A stretch of DNA of 64,000 bases from Helopsaltes ochotensis (Eukaryota; Chordata; Aves; Passeriformes; Locustellidae): contig VXBM01000199.1 of the NCBI GenBank assembly GCA_013400155.1, positions 62,001-126,000 on the forward strand, read 5' to 3'. The position numbers and the translations under genes are program-made. Numbering within the stretch: position 1 is the stretch's first letter; each line of letters starts with the position of its first letter. The notes beneath the pieces are model-generated. The model had not been told where the DNA came from, did no database searches, and saw nothing but the letters and a program-made list of their open reading frames with translations. Below are positions 25,288-38,601 of this stretch, piece after piece.

Positions 25288-28200
25288 AAAAGAAAAGTCA
25301 GTGCATTTGTAAATAACAAAAAGCTTATGTCAACATATTTTCTCTGAAATTGTTCCAATATACTTTGCTTAGGATGTTCCTCCAAAAAGTTCTCTACAAA
25401 GAAATCTCACTCCATACTGAAACTACCTGGTGGTTTGGGTTAGAAGCAAATACTATTCACTTTTTCAAAAACCTTATAACTATTTTTTTCAAGTATTAGA
25501 CAGTCTTTTAACCTCAAAACAGGTTTAACAATCCATAGCAGAAGACAACACATGTGACTAGTATTTGGTGCAAACTTAGACTCATGTTTCTCATGACTCC
25601 TTCAGTTGTGCTTGTCAGTGATCCCTATATTTGTGATATTGGTTTCGTGCCAATTTTCAGTGTGTTGAGCTTCAGAAGCAAAGGTTTTTTCAGAAGCCCA
25701 TGAAGATTAAACCCATCATTCCACTACCCTACTGATTAGGTAAACTATTCTTTTGTTTTATTCTTCTCTTAGAAGACAGAATATACTATACAAGCACAGC
25801 CCAAATTAAGTGAAGAAAATGTTTTATACTTATAATTAGCTCACAAAGAGCACAATTAACTTCATAAATATCAAAGGTCTTCATAGGTCACTGCTGTCAT
25901 TGCTGTCATAAACTAGAAAAGCTCTTCAAAAAGACTTGAGAGAAAAACTGACATTTTTATCATACTTCATACTACTTGTCTGAAAATGTCTTAGAAGTCC
26001 TAAATTGCTGGATCCTCCTTTTTTGCCCCCTGAGAAGATGAGAAGTATTTTCAAGCCACACCTTTTTATAAAGGACAGTAAAAGAGGTAAGTTTCCTGAA
26101 GGATAGTCAGAATTTAGGTAAACAGAGCATTGTAGTTTTTCCCTTATGAAGCATAGCTGTTCTGTTTTTCTACCCAGTTCAGTTTGGTTTTGAAAGTTTT
26201 AGCCAGGCAAAAATTTTCAAAGGCTTCAGAAGTATCAAGAGTGAAATAATTAAACACCTAGAGTGTGCATTTATGCAATCTGAATAGGATAAAAGAACAA
26301 GGAAAAAAAAAGTAATTATTTATGTTATTTTATTATCTTATGCTTGTGAAATCATAGAAGTCCAGCTTATAAAATACAAAATGGATTTCTTACCAAAAAA
26401 AATATTATTATTATTAATAGTTGCACTATCTAGAAAAGAGTAAGATTTTCTTCAGGAAGCATGACAACAGAAAACTCAGGAAAAAAACCAAGATTTATTG
26501 CATTATAAAAGCATGATTCCTCAAGATACAGAAAAAAAAATAGTTTGCTCTCTATTTTGATGAATTTAAATATCCATCCTTTAAAATTCCATGTTATAAA
26601 GTGTTTTGGTTGTTTCCTTTACAACACATGATTTAAATCAAGTGAGGTATTTACAAAATTTAGGGCATTCTATCACTCACTGGTTCCTCAAGACAAATTG
26701 TGACCCTATCTGTGAAATATTACCTATCTCAGGTCATTGCTTCCTCTTAGTTTCATGTTAGAGATGTTATTTGAAGCCATGCTAAGCACTGTCACCATCA
26801 TTACAATACGAAACAGCAGAGATTAGTCTTCTCCATTTGTACTCTTTTTAGTTAACTGGAGATTTTCAACACCTCAGAAAGTCAAGGCATTTGTATCTAA
26901 AGACACTATTAAAAGAAATAATAAAAGAATGAAAATGAGTAGGAGGAGAGAGAAAAAGAATTCTAATTTTGCTGATACTTTTTTCTTTTAAATTAATCAC
27001 TTTAAAACATTTTGACAACCATGTATGAGTAGTTCTATTCTTTTGTAGAAAAAAACTTTATTAAAATTCTTAATTTTTCTTTTGTGCATGCAATTCCAAG
27101 CTTGTTAACTATGTACAGTTAATTATAATTAACTAAATACAGTTAATACTTGAGTTCTTAAAGGTGTTTGAGTTTCTGAAGATTGAATCTTGGTTTTGAC
27201 AATAGCTTCTTTAAAGCACAAATACATTCAGAGTTTTTGAACAAGTTAGCTTGAGCCTTCACATTCTCATTCACACATGAAGAGTACAATATAGTGGCAT
27301 ATGACACAAGAATTACCATGCAATTTAAAAGCATGTTTGTCAATATATTTTTGCAGAGAAACGCAATTACCACACCATTTTGTGAAAAATGTCATTTTCC
27401 TGCTGTTTGGATGACTAAAATTTCTGAAATCAACTGCAAGAAAATTTTTCAAGTGGATAGCTAGAAAGTAAAGCAAAGTTGCCTGATATAGATCAACAAA
27501 CAGTTCCATCACATTTTTAAAATTTATTTTTCCTATGCTATTTCATTTAAATCGTATTGGCTAATCTTCACAATTTACCTGTCTTATAAACCTGTTTGTT
27601 GAAAATAAGATTTTTTTTGCAATTGAAGATTGCAAAAGGTAATATATACAATCAATGCAACATCACGACTTGCATGTCTTTATCTGGTTTTTCTGAAAAG
27701 AGATCAGCAATTTAGAAAATTTCCAGTTTCTGGACAATGTGTTGGCTTTTTTTTACAGCATAAACTCTTGATAAATTTATCCTTGAAAAATACATATCTA
27801 TCTAAATGTATTTATCTGTATCTATCCATGTAGAAAGGATACAGAGGATGACAAATTAGCTTTGCTGAAATTTAAAGTGCAAGGTGTACAGTCTAATACT
27901 GTACTGCAAGAGAAGAACATAGGTACTGAGTGGTAGTTCTTAATCGTGCTTTATGGGTCTTCCAAAGAACAGAATACCCACCCTTGATCCATCACAATGT
28001 GCTAATGAACAAATGGCTGATATTATTTCACGGGGAAGCAAACACTTCCCTTGTAATCTCTGCATAGCCAATGAAAGTTTGACAGTTTCAAAAGGCTGGC
28101 AAAGAGGTAAGATCTTGGGTAATGATAGCATGTCTTCTAAATGTTTCCTCCTTACCTCTGCTGACATTATGGGATTTCAAAAAAGTGGAGAAAGTGAATA

Positions 28201-28869
28201 TTAATTATCGCTTAGGAAGTTTCATTGATCTCCTTTTTGCTGTTAACATTTTATGAAAGCTGCCAGGAACATTAAAAAACCTCAATTTTTTGCATTAAAG
28301 GAAAAATCCTTTAACAGAAGATGTTTATCAGCTGGCCACAAAATACTCTGGAAAAAAGAGAGAAAAACATTTTATTTTTACCTGCCATGAGAGCTCTTGG
28401 TGATAAATTATATTATGGAAGTCTTTGCCAATATATGTCAAAACACCTCACTGAACTGTTTTTTTTTTTTGTCACAGCTATAACAGAGTATCACGTCTGT
28501 TACAAGTTTTTCAGTAATCCCTGGGTTTGGATAAACAAAATAGTAACAACACTGCCAGTCACCTGTCTTTCAGCAATCATAGGCTTGCTTTTCACTGTTA
28601 GTGACACAGAGTAACATATGAGGAAAGAAAAGTTGGGTTATATTCCTTTTTTTTTTAATACTCTTTGAGAGCAAACCCTTCCTAATGGTGCTTGTCAAAC
28701 AGAAACATTGTTATCAGGACGGTGGAGCTTTGTGTTTGTCTCGTCTGAATCATAAACAAAATTCAATATCCTCTATCTCAAGACAACTAGCTTTAGTCTC
28801 AGCCTCTCCAGCTGATTGCTGCTACTCCGAGATGCTGCATGCTCAAGTTACATCACACCATGCACAGCA

Positions 28870-28903
28870 AGAAATAGAATAATGAAACCATTATTCTATT
28901 TCT
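28870..28903. repeat. Perfect 15-bp inverted repeat (hairpin)
   Basis: The arm 'agaaatagaataatg' (28870-28884) is followed by the loop AAAC and then its exact reverse complement (28889-28903). Fifteen uninterrupted pairs with a four-base loop make a strong local hairpin or cruciform candidate. The arms are AT-rich, so pairing is modest in strength. No element termini or target duplication are evident, and a template-switch mutation is a plausible origin. Confidence 0.9.
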
Positions 28904-31630
28904 AAATTAATTCAATAGCAACCCCAGATTTTTAATGTGATCTGCAATTTAAGTTTCTTTTACTTTGGAAAAATATATAAACACTACAAACTTTTAAAGG
29001 AATTCTGTTCTTCCTGGATAACCATTTAATATATATCATTAAAACTTTTCAGGAACATTTGTCAGGAAGTGATAAAAATGTCAAAGATCTGCTAGTTTAA
29101 AAGTACTGAAGAACTGGTTTTACAAAAGTTGGATTTCTTTAAGATTTTCCACCTTTATGAAATGCTAAGAGATTTCATTACAGACTATCAAATCCAAGCA
29201 GTTACCCAGTTTATGTCTTACCACACTAGTTTTTCTAAGTAACTAAACATATTTCTTATTTCTTGTTTAAATAATGCTTGAAGGCTTATTCTTTGCTCTA
29301 AAAATACTTTTTAAAATTAAAATATCTAAAATAATGTTTTATTATCATTTATATCTTACAATAAAATAATAAATTAATAGTCAAAATCTGGAAAGCTGCA
29401 GTGTTTTTCTATATTTCTTTTCTGATATTTTTCACTGCAACCATATAATAGACAAACAGTTACATGATATCTCATCCAGAATTTTCCAGCAGAATAAGAA
29501 TATTTTAAAAGAAACCACATTTTTGTAATAGCTTGCCTGAAAATTTTATCTCTTCTGTCAATATTTTTATTCTGGGTAGACTCATCTGGCTTTTGGAAAA
29601 ATTATTTAGCTCTACTATTAAAATTAAAATAATAGTGTACACATACTGCCTCATTTCCTCTCCTGCGAAACATATCCATAAAAGATATTAATCACATTTT
29701 TAATGCATTATTGGAAAGTCTCAAGTATTTTACCAATAAAGACAATGGAATTTATGAGACACCACATGCTAATGAGCAGTGCTTTACTCTGGCTGTTGAA
29801 GCATATTAGAGTCCAAATCCAGTATTAAAAATATTATAAAAGTATAAAAGTATTATTAAAAATTGTTTCAGGTCTGCATCTCCAGACATGTCCATATCAA
29901 AGTTATAATGACATATTATATACAAATTTTGATCAGTTGCTTCAAGCTTCCTGGGCATATTGCTTTTGTGTTCATGAAGAAAATATTTCTTAATATACCC
30001 CAAATGAACAACAGTCGAGGTTCTGCTGCAGACTTGACTGAGACGTTTTGTGTAGCACAAGGTTAGAACAGCTTCCTGGTAAGCCAAATTAACAAATAAC
30101 CAAACTGAACAGTAACCTGTTCCCACAGTGCTCACTTGTCCCATAATCTGAGATGAAAGATAAGAAAATCTTCACAACTCACACACCTTAAACACTTTAA
30201 AAAGTCATCTACTCCCTCTACAATAATATTGTATTTTCTTCCTCCTACTTTCTCTTCACCCACAATTACCCAGAAAGACTTTTGTGTTGTCTTAAAGTCA
30301 ACACTAAATAGCAGCATTTTATTATCACAGAAGAACAGTTTGTTCACTGTATTCATTTTACATATGCTTACAAACGGCTTTTTGAAACTTTAGTACTTCC
30401 AAAGCATGGGAAATTTTACTTGAAGATACCTGAACTCTAAATTTACAAATGTCAAAATTTACAGTTAAAATCTAAAACAAGGTAAATACAAGACCTGCTT
30501 TTTCTAGTTCTATTTAAGTAAGAAAGGTCAAGGTGCTCCCCTTAACTTTTAATTAATATCTCTATGGAAAGCTTGAGAATACTTCTTTGAGTCTGGAAAC
30601 CTTAGGCATGAGTCCGAAAAGATACGTTTTGCAATGTGAAGGACAGAAGAAACGCAGAAAAAGTCACAATTTTTTTGGTTGAAAAACTAAAACAATTAAT
30701 ACAGGAGAAAACTGAAATAAATAAAGAAATATTCAGATCTGGGAATATTATCCCCCTTTCCATGCCAAGCTCAAATCCTGCCTATGCTACTCTGGAAGGA
30801 ACATGCAACAATACATAAGGTGTTGGTGACATGTACCGGGCACAAGGAGTGATTGTATACTTAATCTAGATGAAGAAAAAGGCAGAATTTGAGTCATATG
30901 TCAAATACTTCTACAACTTTTAGTTGATAATGCAGAGAATTTGACCCAAAAATAAAAGAAACTTAAACATACTTTATGTATTTTGGATTTCCTGTGATTA
31001 CATATTTCAGTCTAAAGGAAGACAATAATGATCTAACTACACTATCAGGTTTTACACAACAAGCAATCTCCTTTTAGATATTTAGTTTGAAGCATTCATC
31101 TTAACGTTTCACTCCAGATACCTCACAGGTCAGAAGATGCACTTGTAGTGTACATCCCAATAACCAAACCACCTAAAGACATGAAAAGCAAGTCAAAAGC
31201 TTGCAAGAACAAAAAAGAAATGTGGAAGTATAAGAGCAGGGAAACAATAATATTAATAAACAGGAGCTTTGAACGTTTGGGAAATGGTATAGAAAAAAAT
31301 TTGAAGGAAAAAGAATTCAAACAGACACAAAACATTTAACATCAACTGAAACTCTTCCCTCAAGTAATGTAAAAAGAAATTCTCTTCAAACTGCAAAGGA
31401 TATAAACTCAGCAAGAAATATCTCAAGACTTCTATAGTTCTTCAGATGAGATCTTAAAAATTACTGATGGAGCACTGCAAAACAATAGCTGATTTATCGT
31501 AGCATGAAGAAAAACAGGTAGGAGCTGTCTCATGTATATTCCTGCCAGCTGCTTTTGGCTTGTTCCACCTAAGAAGCCTATTTCTGTCAAATACACAAAT
31601 GTGTCTTTTAGAACAAGGAAAGCAGTAGGG

Positions 31631-31683
<53 letters not shown>

Positions 31684-31692
31684 AGAGAGAGA
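31631..31692. repeat. A50 tract followed by GA repeat
   Basis: Fifty uninterrupted A bases at 31631-31680 are followed by six GA units. CR1 elements end in an octamer repeat and not poly(A), so CR1 does not explain it. A processed retrocopy or microsatellite expansion are options. No transcript-like sequence was recognised upstream. The exact length is vulnerable to assembly error. The phenylalanine run it encodes on the minus strand is meaningless. Confidence 0.95.
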
Positions 31693-34265
31693 AAGAGGCT
31701 TGTATGTATAATCTGCCCTGGTTTTACACAACTCTTTTTCTCCTTTATGAGTAACTGGTCTCTTCAACGGAAGTTTAGATTTGTTTTTGATGGATGTATC
31801 TTTCCATAATTGCCCTAGACCTCATTAAAACTAAGTAATGAGGTAGTTGAGAGTACTGAGATAAGAATAAAATAACAGTATTTTTAAAAAGTTATATAGC
31901 ACTAGTTTCCAATCATTCCAATCAATTGTGCATAAATTCTTAATTTACTTGCTATTTATCCCCAGCACTTGTCAATCACAAAAACAGTTTCTGATATTGT
32001 ATATTGTATTCTTATACTGATTCTTATGATCTTTTTATCATCCCGTCCACACTTCTTAAAGTATAACGGCTGTAAAAGAGAAAAATCAAAAATTTCCAGA
32101 CAGTCCAGTGTTCTTTATTCATCACATAGAAAAAGTCAAAATGGGAGCAGCAGTATAAAGTTATTCTTATTTCATAACAATTTGAAGTTAACAATAATTG
32201 TATTCTGTGAGTTTAGACCAATGTAATCCTGCCATCAGAAGCAAACTGATCTATTTTTTTTTAAGTGATTGTAATTTAATTTCTGTTATCATACTACTAT
32301 TAAGAAATGTGATTTTGGCACACAATTTACCTGGTTTTGAGATCACAGTAATTAAATTAATTTTTCATTTCTTTGTGAGTTATCATATTGCTGTATATAC
32401 CTTCTATCCAGTTGCTGTATACATCTATTGTCACAAATACTAAATACAATATTTTTCCAAAAGTAACCTCAGCTGTGACAATTGTTTTCAACATACTCAT
32501 TGGAAATGTTTAAACTACAATCTTGAAGGACATTTCATATGTGCACCTTCAGGATGAAAGCTTAGGGTTTGGGGTTTTTTTAGGGGGATGATTATGGTGG
32601 TTTAAATTTTCTTTCTAACTCTGTGACTCCCATATATACGAGCCACAAGCCATCAGATGTTCTATAACTGATGTTTATTTTCAAATCTCACCATACATAC
32701 GGTGCAAAGGTAAAGCATACACAAAATGAGCAGCAGAACGACGAATGTGCATCAAAATCAGAAAAAATACCACTTATCCCATCATTTAATTAATGTTCAT
32801 ATGTTAATTTAACATTAGATTACTTATAAAACTATGTGAATTTCATTTTTCATGTTTCAAATTTTAATCTTGTTTTTAAAGAAAAAAGATCAGTTTCTTC
32901 CCTTTTCTTTGCCTTGAAAATTCCTAGGACAGATTTATAATCATTCCCTTCAGCTAAAAATACCATTTAACTCGCTCTTATGCAATTTCTGCCCTTAGCT
33001 CAAAAGTTGATGTGAATTACAAGACATCTCCATTATGTTTATACTCCCGAAACACTTACATACTATTCTTTTGCTTTCTGTACACAACCTTTCTGTGGGC
33101 TTTCAATGACAGATATCTCATACACTGTTTCTTTTCAGAATTTAACTCAAAATCTTCAAGACCCTTCAATAAAGAGTTTATGGCCAAGAACAAATGTCAT
33201 GTAAAGCCAGATGTCGGTGTTTGTAACGAATAAGCACTAATCAAGTATATTAAAAATCAGTAAATATACATAGTTTAATAAATTTATACATAATTTAAAA
33301 AATTGAAATGCTTTTAGAATACTTAAAGGCTGCATAATGCATGTTTGTTCACATTATCACCTTCCAGTTCCACTGTGCATTAGCTTTTCATAATTTCTCT
33401 AAGTATTACATGGCATACATGTGATTTTCTGATATAAGATTATGGCTTCCACAGCAATATAATCAGAAATCCAAATTATGAAAAGTGAAACCTAGTTTCT
33501 TAATCAAGCTCCACAAATCCTGGTAAGTTATTCAATCCCACTTGTTTTGTTACTTTACAGGTTGGAGAACTTCCAAAGAACAGGAACTGAGTTATAACAG
33601 CTCCTGTTACAACGGAGACCTTTGATTTCTCCTGAAGTCTCAAGGTACCGATGAACATTTCAGAAAATGGTCAAATTTAGGACACTAGATCGATTGGCAG
33701 AATTTCCACCAACATGAATTTGGACTTAAAAAATATTCAACTGTCTGTGTAGGTCCCTTTGAAACCTCACCTAGCCATGAAAAAACTCTGTATTCTACAA
33801 ACCATGATTCCTCTTCCCTCCACCTGTACATTCCATCAGCACACAAATTCTTCTAACACTACCAGATCTGTTCTCCCCATGATGATGTATAAGGAAGACA
33901 CAGAAACAAAGGCCAAATTTCTCTCTATAGATGAGCTTTCATAAAAGCAGATGACCTGAAAGGCACACTTTGCTTATATAACATGAAGATTGTGGAAAAA
34001 AAAACAGAAAAGGAGAGAGCCAGAAAGATCACTGGAATCATCTATTGATTTCTACAGATTCATTTCTCATCTATTTATTTCAATAGATTCCCTCGTGAGT
34101 ACAATCAGTGCAAACATTTCCTAAAATGCAGGAAGGATTCCACGAGTTTCATTCGTGTTCCCTCATCTGCTTCAGTTCATCAAGAGCCATCTCAGAATCA
34201 ACAAAAAAATACTTTCTCAGGAAATAGGAAGTTAGCTTTCCTTCCTACATTTCCTACAGTGAAAC

Positions 34266-34709
34266 TGATGCCTTAAGTTTTAGCATTCACGTTTTTCAGG
34301 TTCTAAACTGCCCACGGATGCAGTTCTGAGCCTCATATTAAGCGCTAGTAAATTCTCTTCACAGAGTAGGAAGACAAAGCAAACCTTTTTCGTGCTAAAG
34401 ACCAAGGACAAGTACAAGTTTCAGGCCCAAAATCATAAACAACTGAAGAGGCAAAACAAGAAAGATGGGACTTCACAACCGGAAGTTGTAATCGGACAAT
34501 TAAACCCCAATGTGCAAATGGACCAAAACTTAAAGAAGTGTAAGACCTTATGACCAGTTGTCCATTTTGTGACCATTTTGATTCCACCTTGGGTGTAGGC
34601 CCTGGCCAGGCTCTTGTGCTGCCCAGGGGGTACCTTTAAAGGCTTTTCAATAAATATCTACTTTAGCTCTGTCCATTCTCTGTTCCAGATCAGCCTTCCC
34701 AAGGCATCA
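34266..34709 (+). mobile_element. Complete solo LTR, avian ERVL type
   Basis: The element begins TGATGCCTTAAG at 34266 and ends AAGGCATCA at 34709, so its termini TGATGCC and GGCATCA are exact reverse complements, as expected of an LTR. The four bases AAAC lie immediately before (34262-34265) and after (34710-34713), a likely target-site duplication. An AATAAA poly(A) signal sits at about 34649-34654 in 'ttcaataaatatc', close to the 3' end, giving plus orientation. The start and end match an avian ERVL LTR layout that I recognise. At 444 bases it has no gag/pol/env on either side, so it is a solo LTR left by recombination between two LTRs. No coding sequence is present. Confidence 0.9.
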
Positions 34710-37689
34710 AAACAAATCAAACCATGGCAAGATATGTAGTTTTGCAGGAGTTTTGGTAGGCTATTTTAGCTCCCTAAAGCTGAAAACAGTAAGCTCCTTG
34801 AGAGGGTGGCTTGAAGGACAGTGAGCCAGTTATAGCAGGAAAAATATGCATTCAAAAGACCTGGGGCACAAGCATTCTGGAATGGGGTTACAACCTTCAC
34901 ACCAAAGCACACGCTGAATTACTTTGCTTGCACTTTAACTGGATGCAGCTCTGTTAGTAGCACATCAATGACAAAATGACTCAGCTGAAAGAAGGGCTGG
35001 AATTTAATACCTTTCTCCACCTTAGAAGGATTACATACTGAGTGCCTAGAGATCTAATATCTTGTTCTGACTCATAAAATAAAAAGTCTTTTATTGTCTT
35101 TATCATCTACTATCTGTAAATATTAAAGGCAAAGCTGACACATAGTCATAACTAAGTCAAATTTCAGACTGTACAGTCCTTCAAGAAATGTGTAAAGAGC
35201 TTCACTATTTTAGAGGACTTTAACTAAGCTATTATCTTACACTAGATTTTTAAAGTGAAGTTTTAGGAATAACATACAGACTTAAAATTCAATGCAAATA
35301 AGTTAAAAGAACCATTTAGATCCTTTAAAGTTTTGAACTGTACAGTGGAAATTTATCTGGAAATCTATAAATCTTTTTGCTGTGGCCTGCTTTGGCCCTG
35401 ATGTTCACAGAACATAAAATATATTAGAGGAAATGAGAGCAAACTGTGTTCTCTGTTACATTGGCACTACACAAGATAAAAAGCCTAAGCAGAATAATAT
35501 TAATAACGTAAAAAAAATCTCATTAAGGATTTCTTTTTACATTAGAATCATAGTTACAGATTTGTGTGGAACACAGACATTAGGTTTCATGAAAGTTAAA
35601 AAGGAGATTGATTGAAGCCTGCATATTTTGTTTTAACACAGTAAGCTTTTTGTCAATGTTTGCCAGTTATAATACACTGAGATTTGTATTACATAATAGC
35701 ATATTCTGCTTTGTTCCAATTGTTGACACAGAATGAAATCACAAAGTCGGTATTATTTCACATTCAGCAGTGTTTTAGAACTGAATTAATAAGCTTATAT
35801 CCTAATTCATCAAAAAATGGGAAGTGAAGGGAGAGAAGAGGAAGGGAACAGAGACAAGGAAAACAAAACAGTTCTGTAGTTTGAGCCTGAAGGCTTACAT
35901 GCCTCATCACTCAAGGGAGTTATCTTGAATGAGCTGCCAAAAAATTGCTTCCCTCTACATTATGCAGTTCTAACACAGGGATCTGACTACACCATGCCTG
36001 AGTAGCACAGATATCAGCCTTTTCTGCCATCTGCCCCACAGTGGGAATACCAGATGAAGTCAGACCAGTTTGCTAAGTGAGCATAGTGAAAGGCAGCTCC
36101 CTACAGCTGATTAACTATGGAAAAATCTTTGAAGTTCTGTATTAGCCATTAAGCAGAAAGGCAAATACACTGCACTTCTAAAGCCAGAAAAATTAAGAAA
36201 TACAGTGAAAGTAATTCCACAAAGAAGTAAACAATTTCCCTCTCATCATTCAATGAAAATTAGTTAAAAATAAGTGTGATTACAGGAATTTTAGAAATAA
36301 TATTGGGAGTCATTTGTTGTTAATGAAAAATTACACACAATTCACGACGACACTTCTTTTATTTGATGGCAAATAACTGTTCCCTACCAAATCTAGAGAT
36401 TCAAGGGCTCCTAAGCCTCAGGCCATATGCTGATTCATGCTTTAGCTGATGAAAATCAGTAGAATTAATCTAGTTTGAATCTTCAGAATAGCAGAGTAAA
36501 CCTTTGCAAACACAGATGAGGCAGGTAGAAGATTATTATCACACATAATTCTGGAGATTCTTCCAAATCAGGTGGAATTGGTTGGCATCAACCAGTATAG
36601 TTTACGACCAATTTCTACCAAATATGAAAACAGTCAGCATATACAATTTAGTAGTTGAGATCCTTATGTCTCTGGCCTCTAGCACATTATGCAAGACCAA
36701 TATGGATAGCAAAACTGAATATTTATAATTGCGAATGTCTCAAAAGTCATGGAGTCATAGATTTATAAGATGTAATAGGGAATGCTTTTAATGGGACATA
36801 GGAGTGCAGTTAAGATTTTCAATTTCCAGTATGAAATGTCTGTGTTCTAATCTAAACCTAAAAGCCTGAACACTAAAAATTACATTTCCAGCAGCAACTT
36901 CTGAGAGGGAGAGAAAAGGTGAGATAAACTCCTCATAGCAGTCTGAAACTGACACATTTAGCAAATAAATTCCTGAAGCAAGACTTCTTCAGGACTAGAA
37001 GAAAGACCCAAAATCTGCAGCTTACTGCTTGCAAAGATGGAACTTATATTCACAGAAATTAACGTGACTGAATGTTGTTCTCAACTTCTTTTGTATACAC
37101 TCATATCTCTTGCAGAAGTCACTTGCAATTCATACTAGCCCTCCAACAGAGGTTGGAAATTTCTTAACTATGAGAGAGCACAAGTAGAATCCTCTAGTTT
37201 CTTGAAAAATGGGTAAAATTTCATTATGAGACCCAAGTGATGCAGCCCAAAAGCATGTTGTTAATATCTTCCAGTTTCTGCTTCATATTTAAAACTACCC
37301 ACAGAAATTTTCATTAAAGATCAATAATTTTTATTTAATAACCCAAGGATTCAGTAACAGCCTGACAAAAAAAAAAAAATAAAAAAAATCTGCTCTTTTC
37401 ACAAAGGTTAGTTCAAGTTTAAAATGTCTAAAGCTTTGAACAATAAAGCTTTTAGGCAACCTTAAGGTTGATTTTAACTATGGGAAATCAAATGACAGGA
37501 GCTTCCCAGAAAGAAGAATAATCCCCATGAATTCGAAAGCTGACTTTGAGAAGAACTCTGATTAACTGGAAACTAAAATAAAATCTGGAAATCGTTCTTC
37601 CTCCCAGGGAAGAAGATACATTTGTCCCTGATGTAGATGGGACAGTTTGAATAACTCCACAATTTCCATTGACCTTTGTGATAGACTCT
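34710..37689. other. Noncoding stretch, no gene seen
   Basis: No gene or recognisable repeat family. Contains a 13-base A run at 37367-37379 and purine-rich sequence near 35818-35865. At about 36763 there is 'gtcatagatttataagatg', faintly CR1-tail-like but unsupported by what follows it. Confidence 0.55.
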
Positions 37690-38601
37690 TAGAATCAGGG
37701 GTCATTTAATCTACCTCCCCCAATCATGGGTGAGTAGATCAGGTTCCACTAGATCAGGGTGCTCAAAACCTCATCCATTCTGGCCTTGAACACTTCCAGG
37801 GAAGGAGCATCCAAATGTCTCTGGGCAGCTTGTTCCAGTGTGTCTCACCATTTTCATAACAAAGAATCTCTTACCTACATGTAATACAAATCTACACTCT
37901 GTAAGTGTAAAAATGTTGCTCCTTGTCCCAAAATTACTGGTCCTGGTAAAAATCCTTTCCACAAGCCCATTTAGAGGTCATATAATAAGGTTCCCCCAGA
38001 ATCTTCTTTTCTCCAGATTACTCCAGAGTAATCACAATTCTCAGATTTTCCTCATAGGGAGGGTGTTTCAGCCCTCAAAATATTTTTGTGGCCCACCTCT
38101 GGACCCAATTCAATGGGTCCTTATCTTTCTTGTGCTGGAGGCCCCAAAAGTGGACTTAGTACTGCAGGTGAGATCTCACAATGGCAGAGGGGCAGAATAA
38201 TCACCTCCCGTGATCTGCTGGTCACCCCTGCTTTCAGGTAGCACAGGATATGATTGGCTTTCTGAGCTGTGAGCACACACTGCTGGGTCATACTTGGGGT
38301 TTCATCTAGCAGTACTTCTGAATTCTCTGCAAAGCTGCTCTAAATCCAGTCTGTACAGGTGATTGCCTCAAATCAAATGCAGGACTTTGCACTTGGTTTT
38401 GTTGAACTTTATGAGGGTCACATGAGGCCACTTCTCAAGCCTGTCAAGGTCCTTCTGGATAGCATCCTACCCCTCAGACTTCTCAACTGTACCACTCAGC
38501 CATTTGCAAACCTGGGGAAGGTGCACTCAGTCCCACTATGTCACTAATAGAGACATGGAAGAGTATCAGTACAGACATCTGAGGGACACAACTTGTTATT
38601 G
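37690..38601 (-). mobile_element. CR1 LINE fragment, decayed
   Basis: Read on the plus strand it follows the reverse complement of the CR1 3' part in order: 'agaatcaggggtcattta', 'ccttgaacacttccaggg', 'gcagcttgttccagtgt', 'gttgaactttatgagggtca' and 'tcaaggtccttctggatagc'. It ends near 38601, where similarity fades. At the position matching the reverse-transcriptase FADD codons (about 38500-38511) the sequence has a deletion and the aspartates are lost, so this copy is more decayed than the one at 15.7-17.9 kb. The overlapping 120-codon plus-strand frame (37838-38200) is antisense and not a gene. Confidence 0.9.

Larger units (their letters stand above)
18801..34265. other. Long noncoding stretch, no gene seen
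   Basis: No exon or RNA gene is recognisable. The largest frames (118 codons minus at 19726-20082, 112 codons minus at 29806-30144, 111 codons minus at 31432-31767 over a poly(A) tract) have no domains. Within it are an unclassified block near 20.2-20.7 kb, a candidate regulatory stretch near 24.3 kb, a 31-bp tandem duplication, a perfect hairpin near 28.9 kb, an A50 tract and several AT-rich simple repeats. Much of 21.2-22.1 kb and 28.9-29.7 kb is strongly AT-rich. Confidence 0.6.

Noticed and set aside
27117..27134. 18-base perfect palindrome AGTTAATTATAATTAACT
   Set aside because: It is short, purely AT-rich and within AT-rich DNA, so it is expected by chance and carries no further evidence.
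31432..31767. 111-codon minus-strand frame
   Set aside because: It is open only because it crosses the A50 tract, giving a phenylalanine run.
34345..34587. 80-codon minus-strand open frame
   Set aside because: It lies wholly within the solo LTR and is antisense to it.
36755..36800. Possible CR1 tail ('gtcatagatttataagatg')
   Set aside because: The following bases do not continue in CR1 order, so the resemblance is likely chance.
37838..38200. 120-codon plus-strand open frame
   Set aside because: It is antisense to the decayed CR1 copy at 37690-38601.
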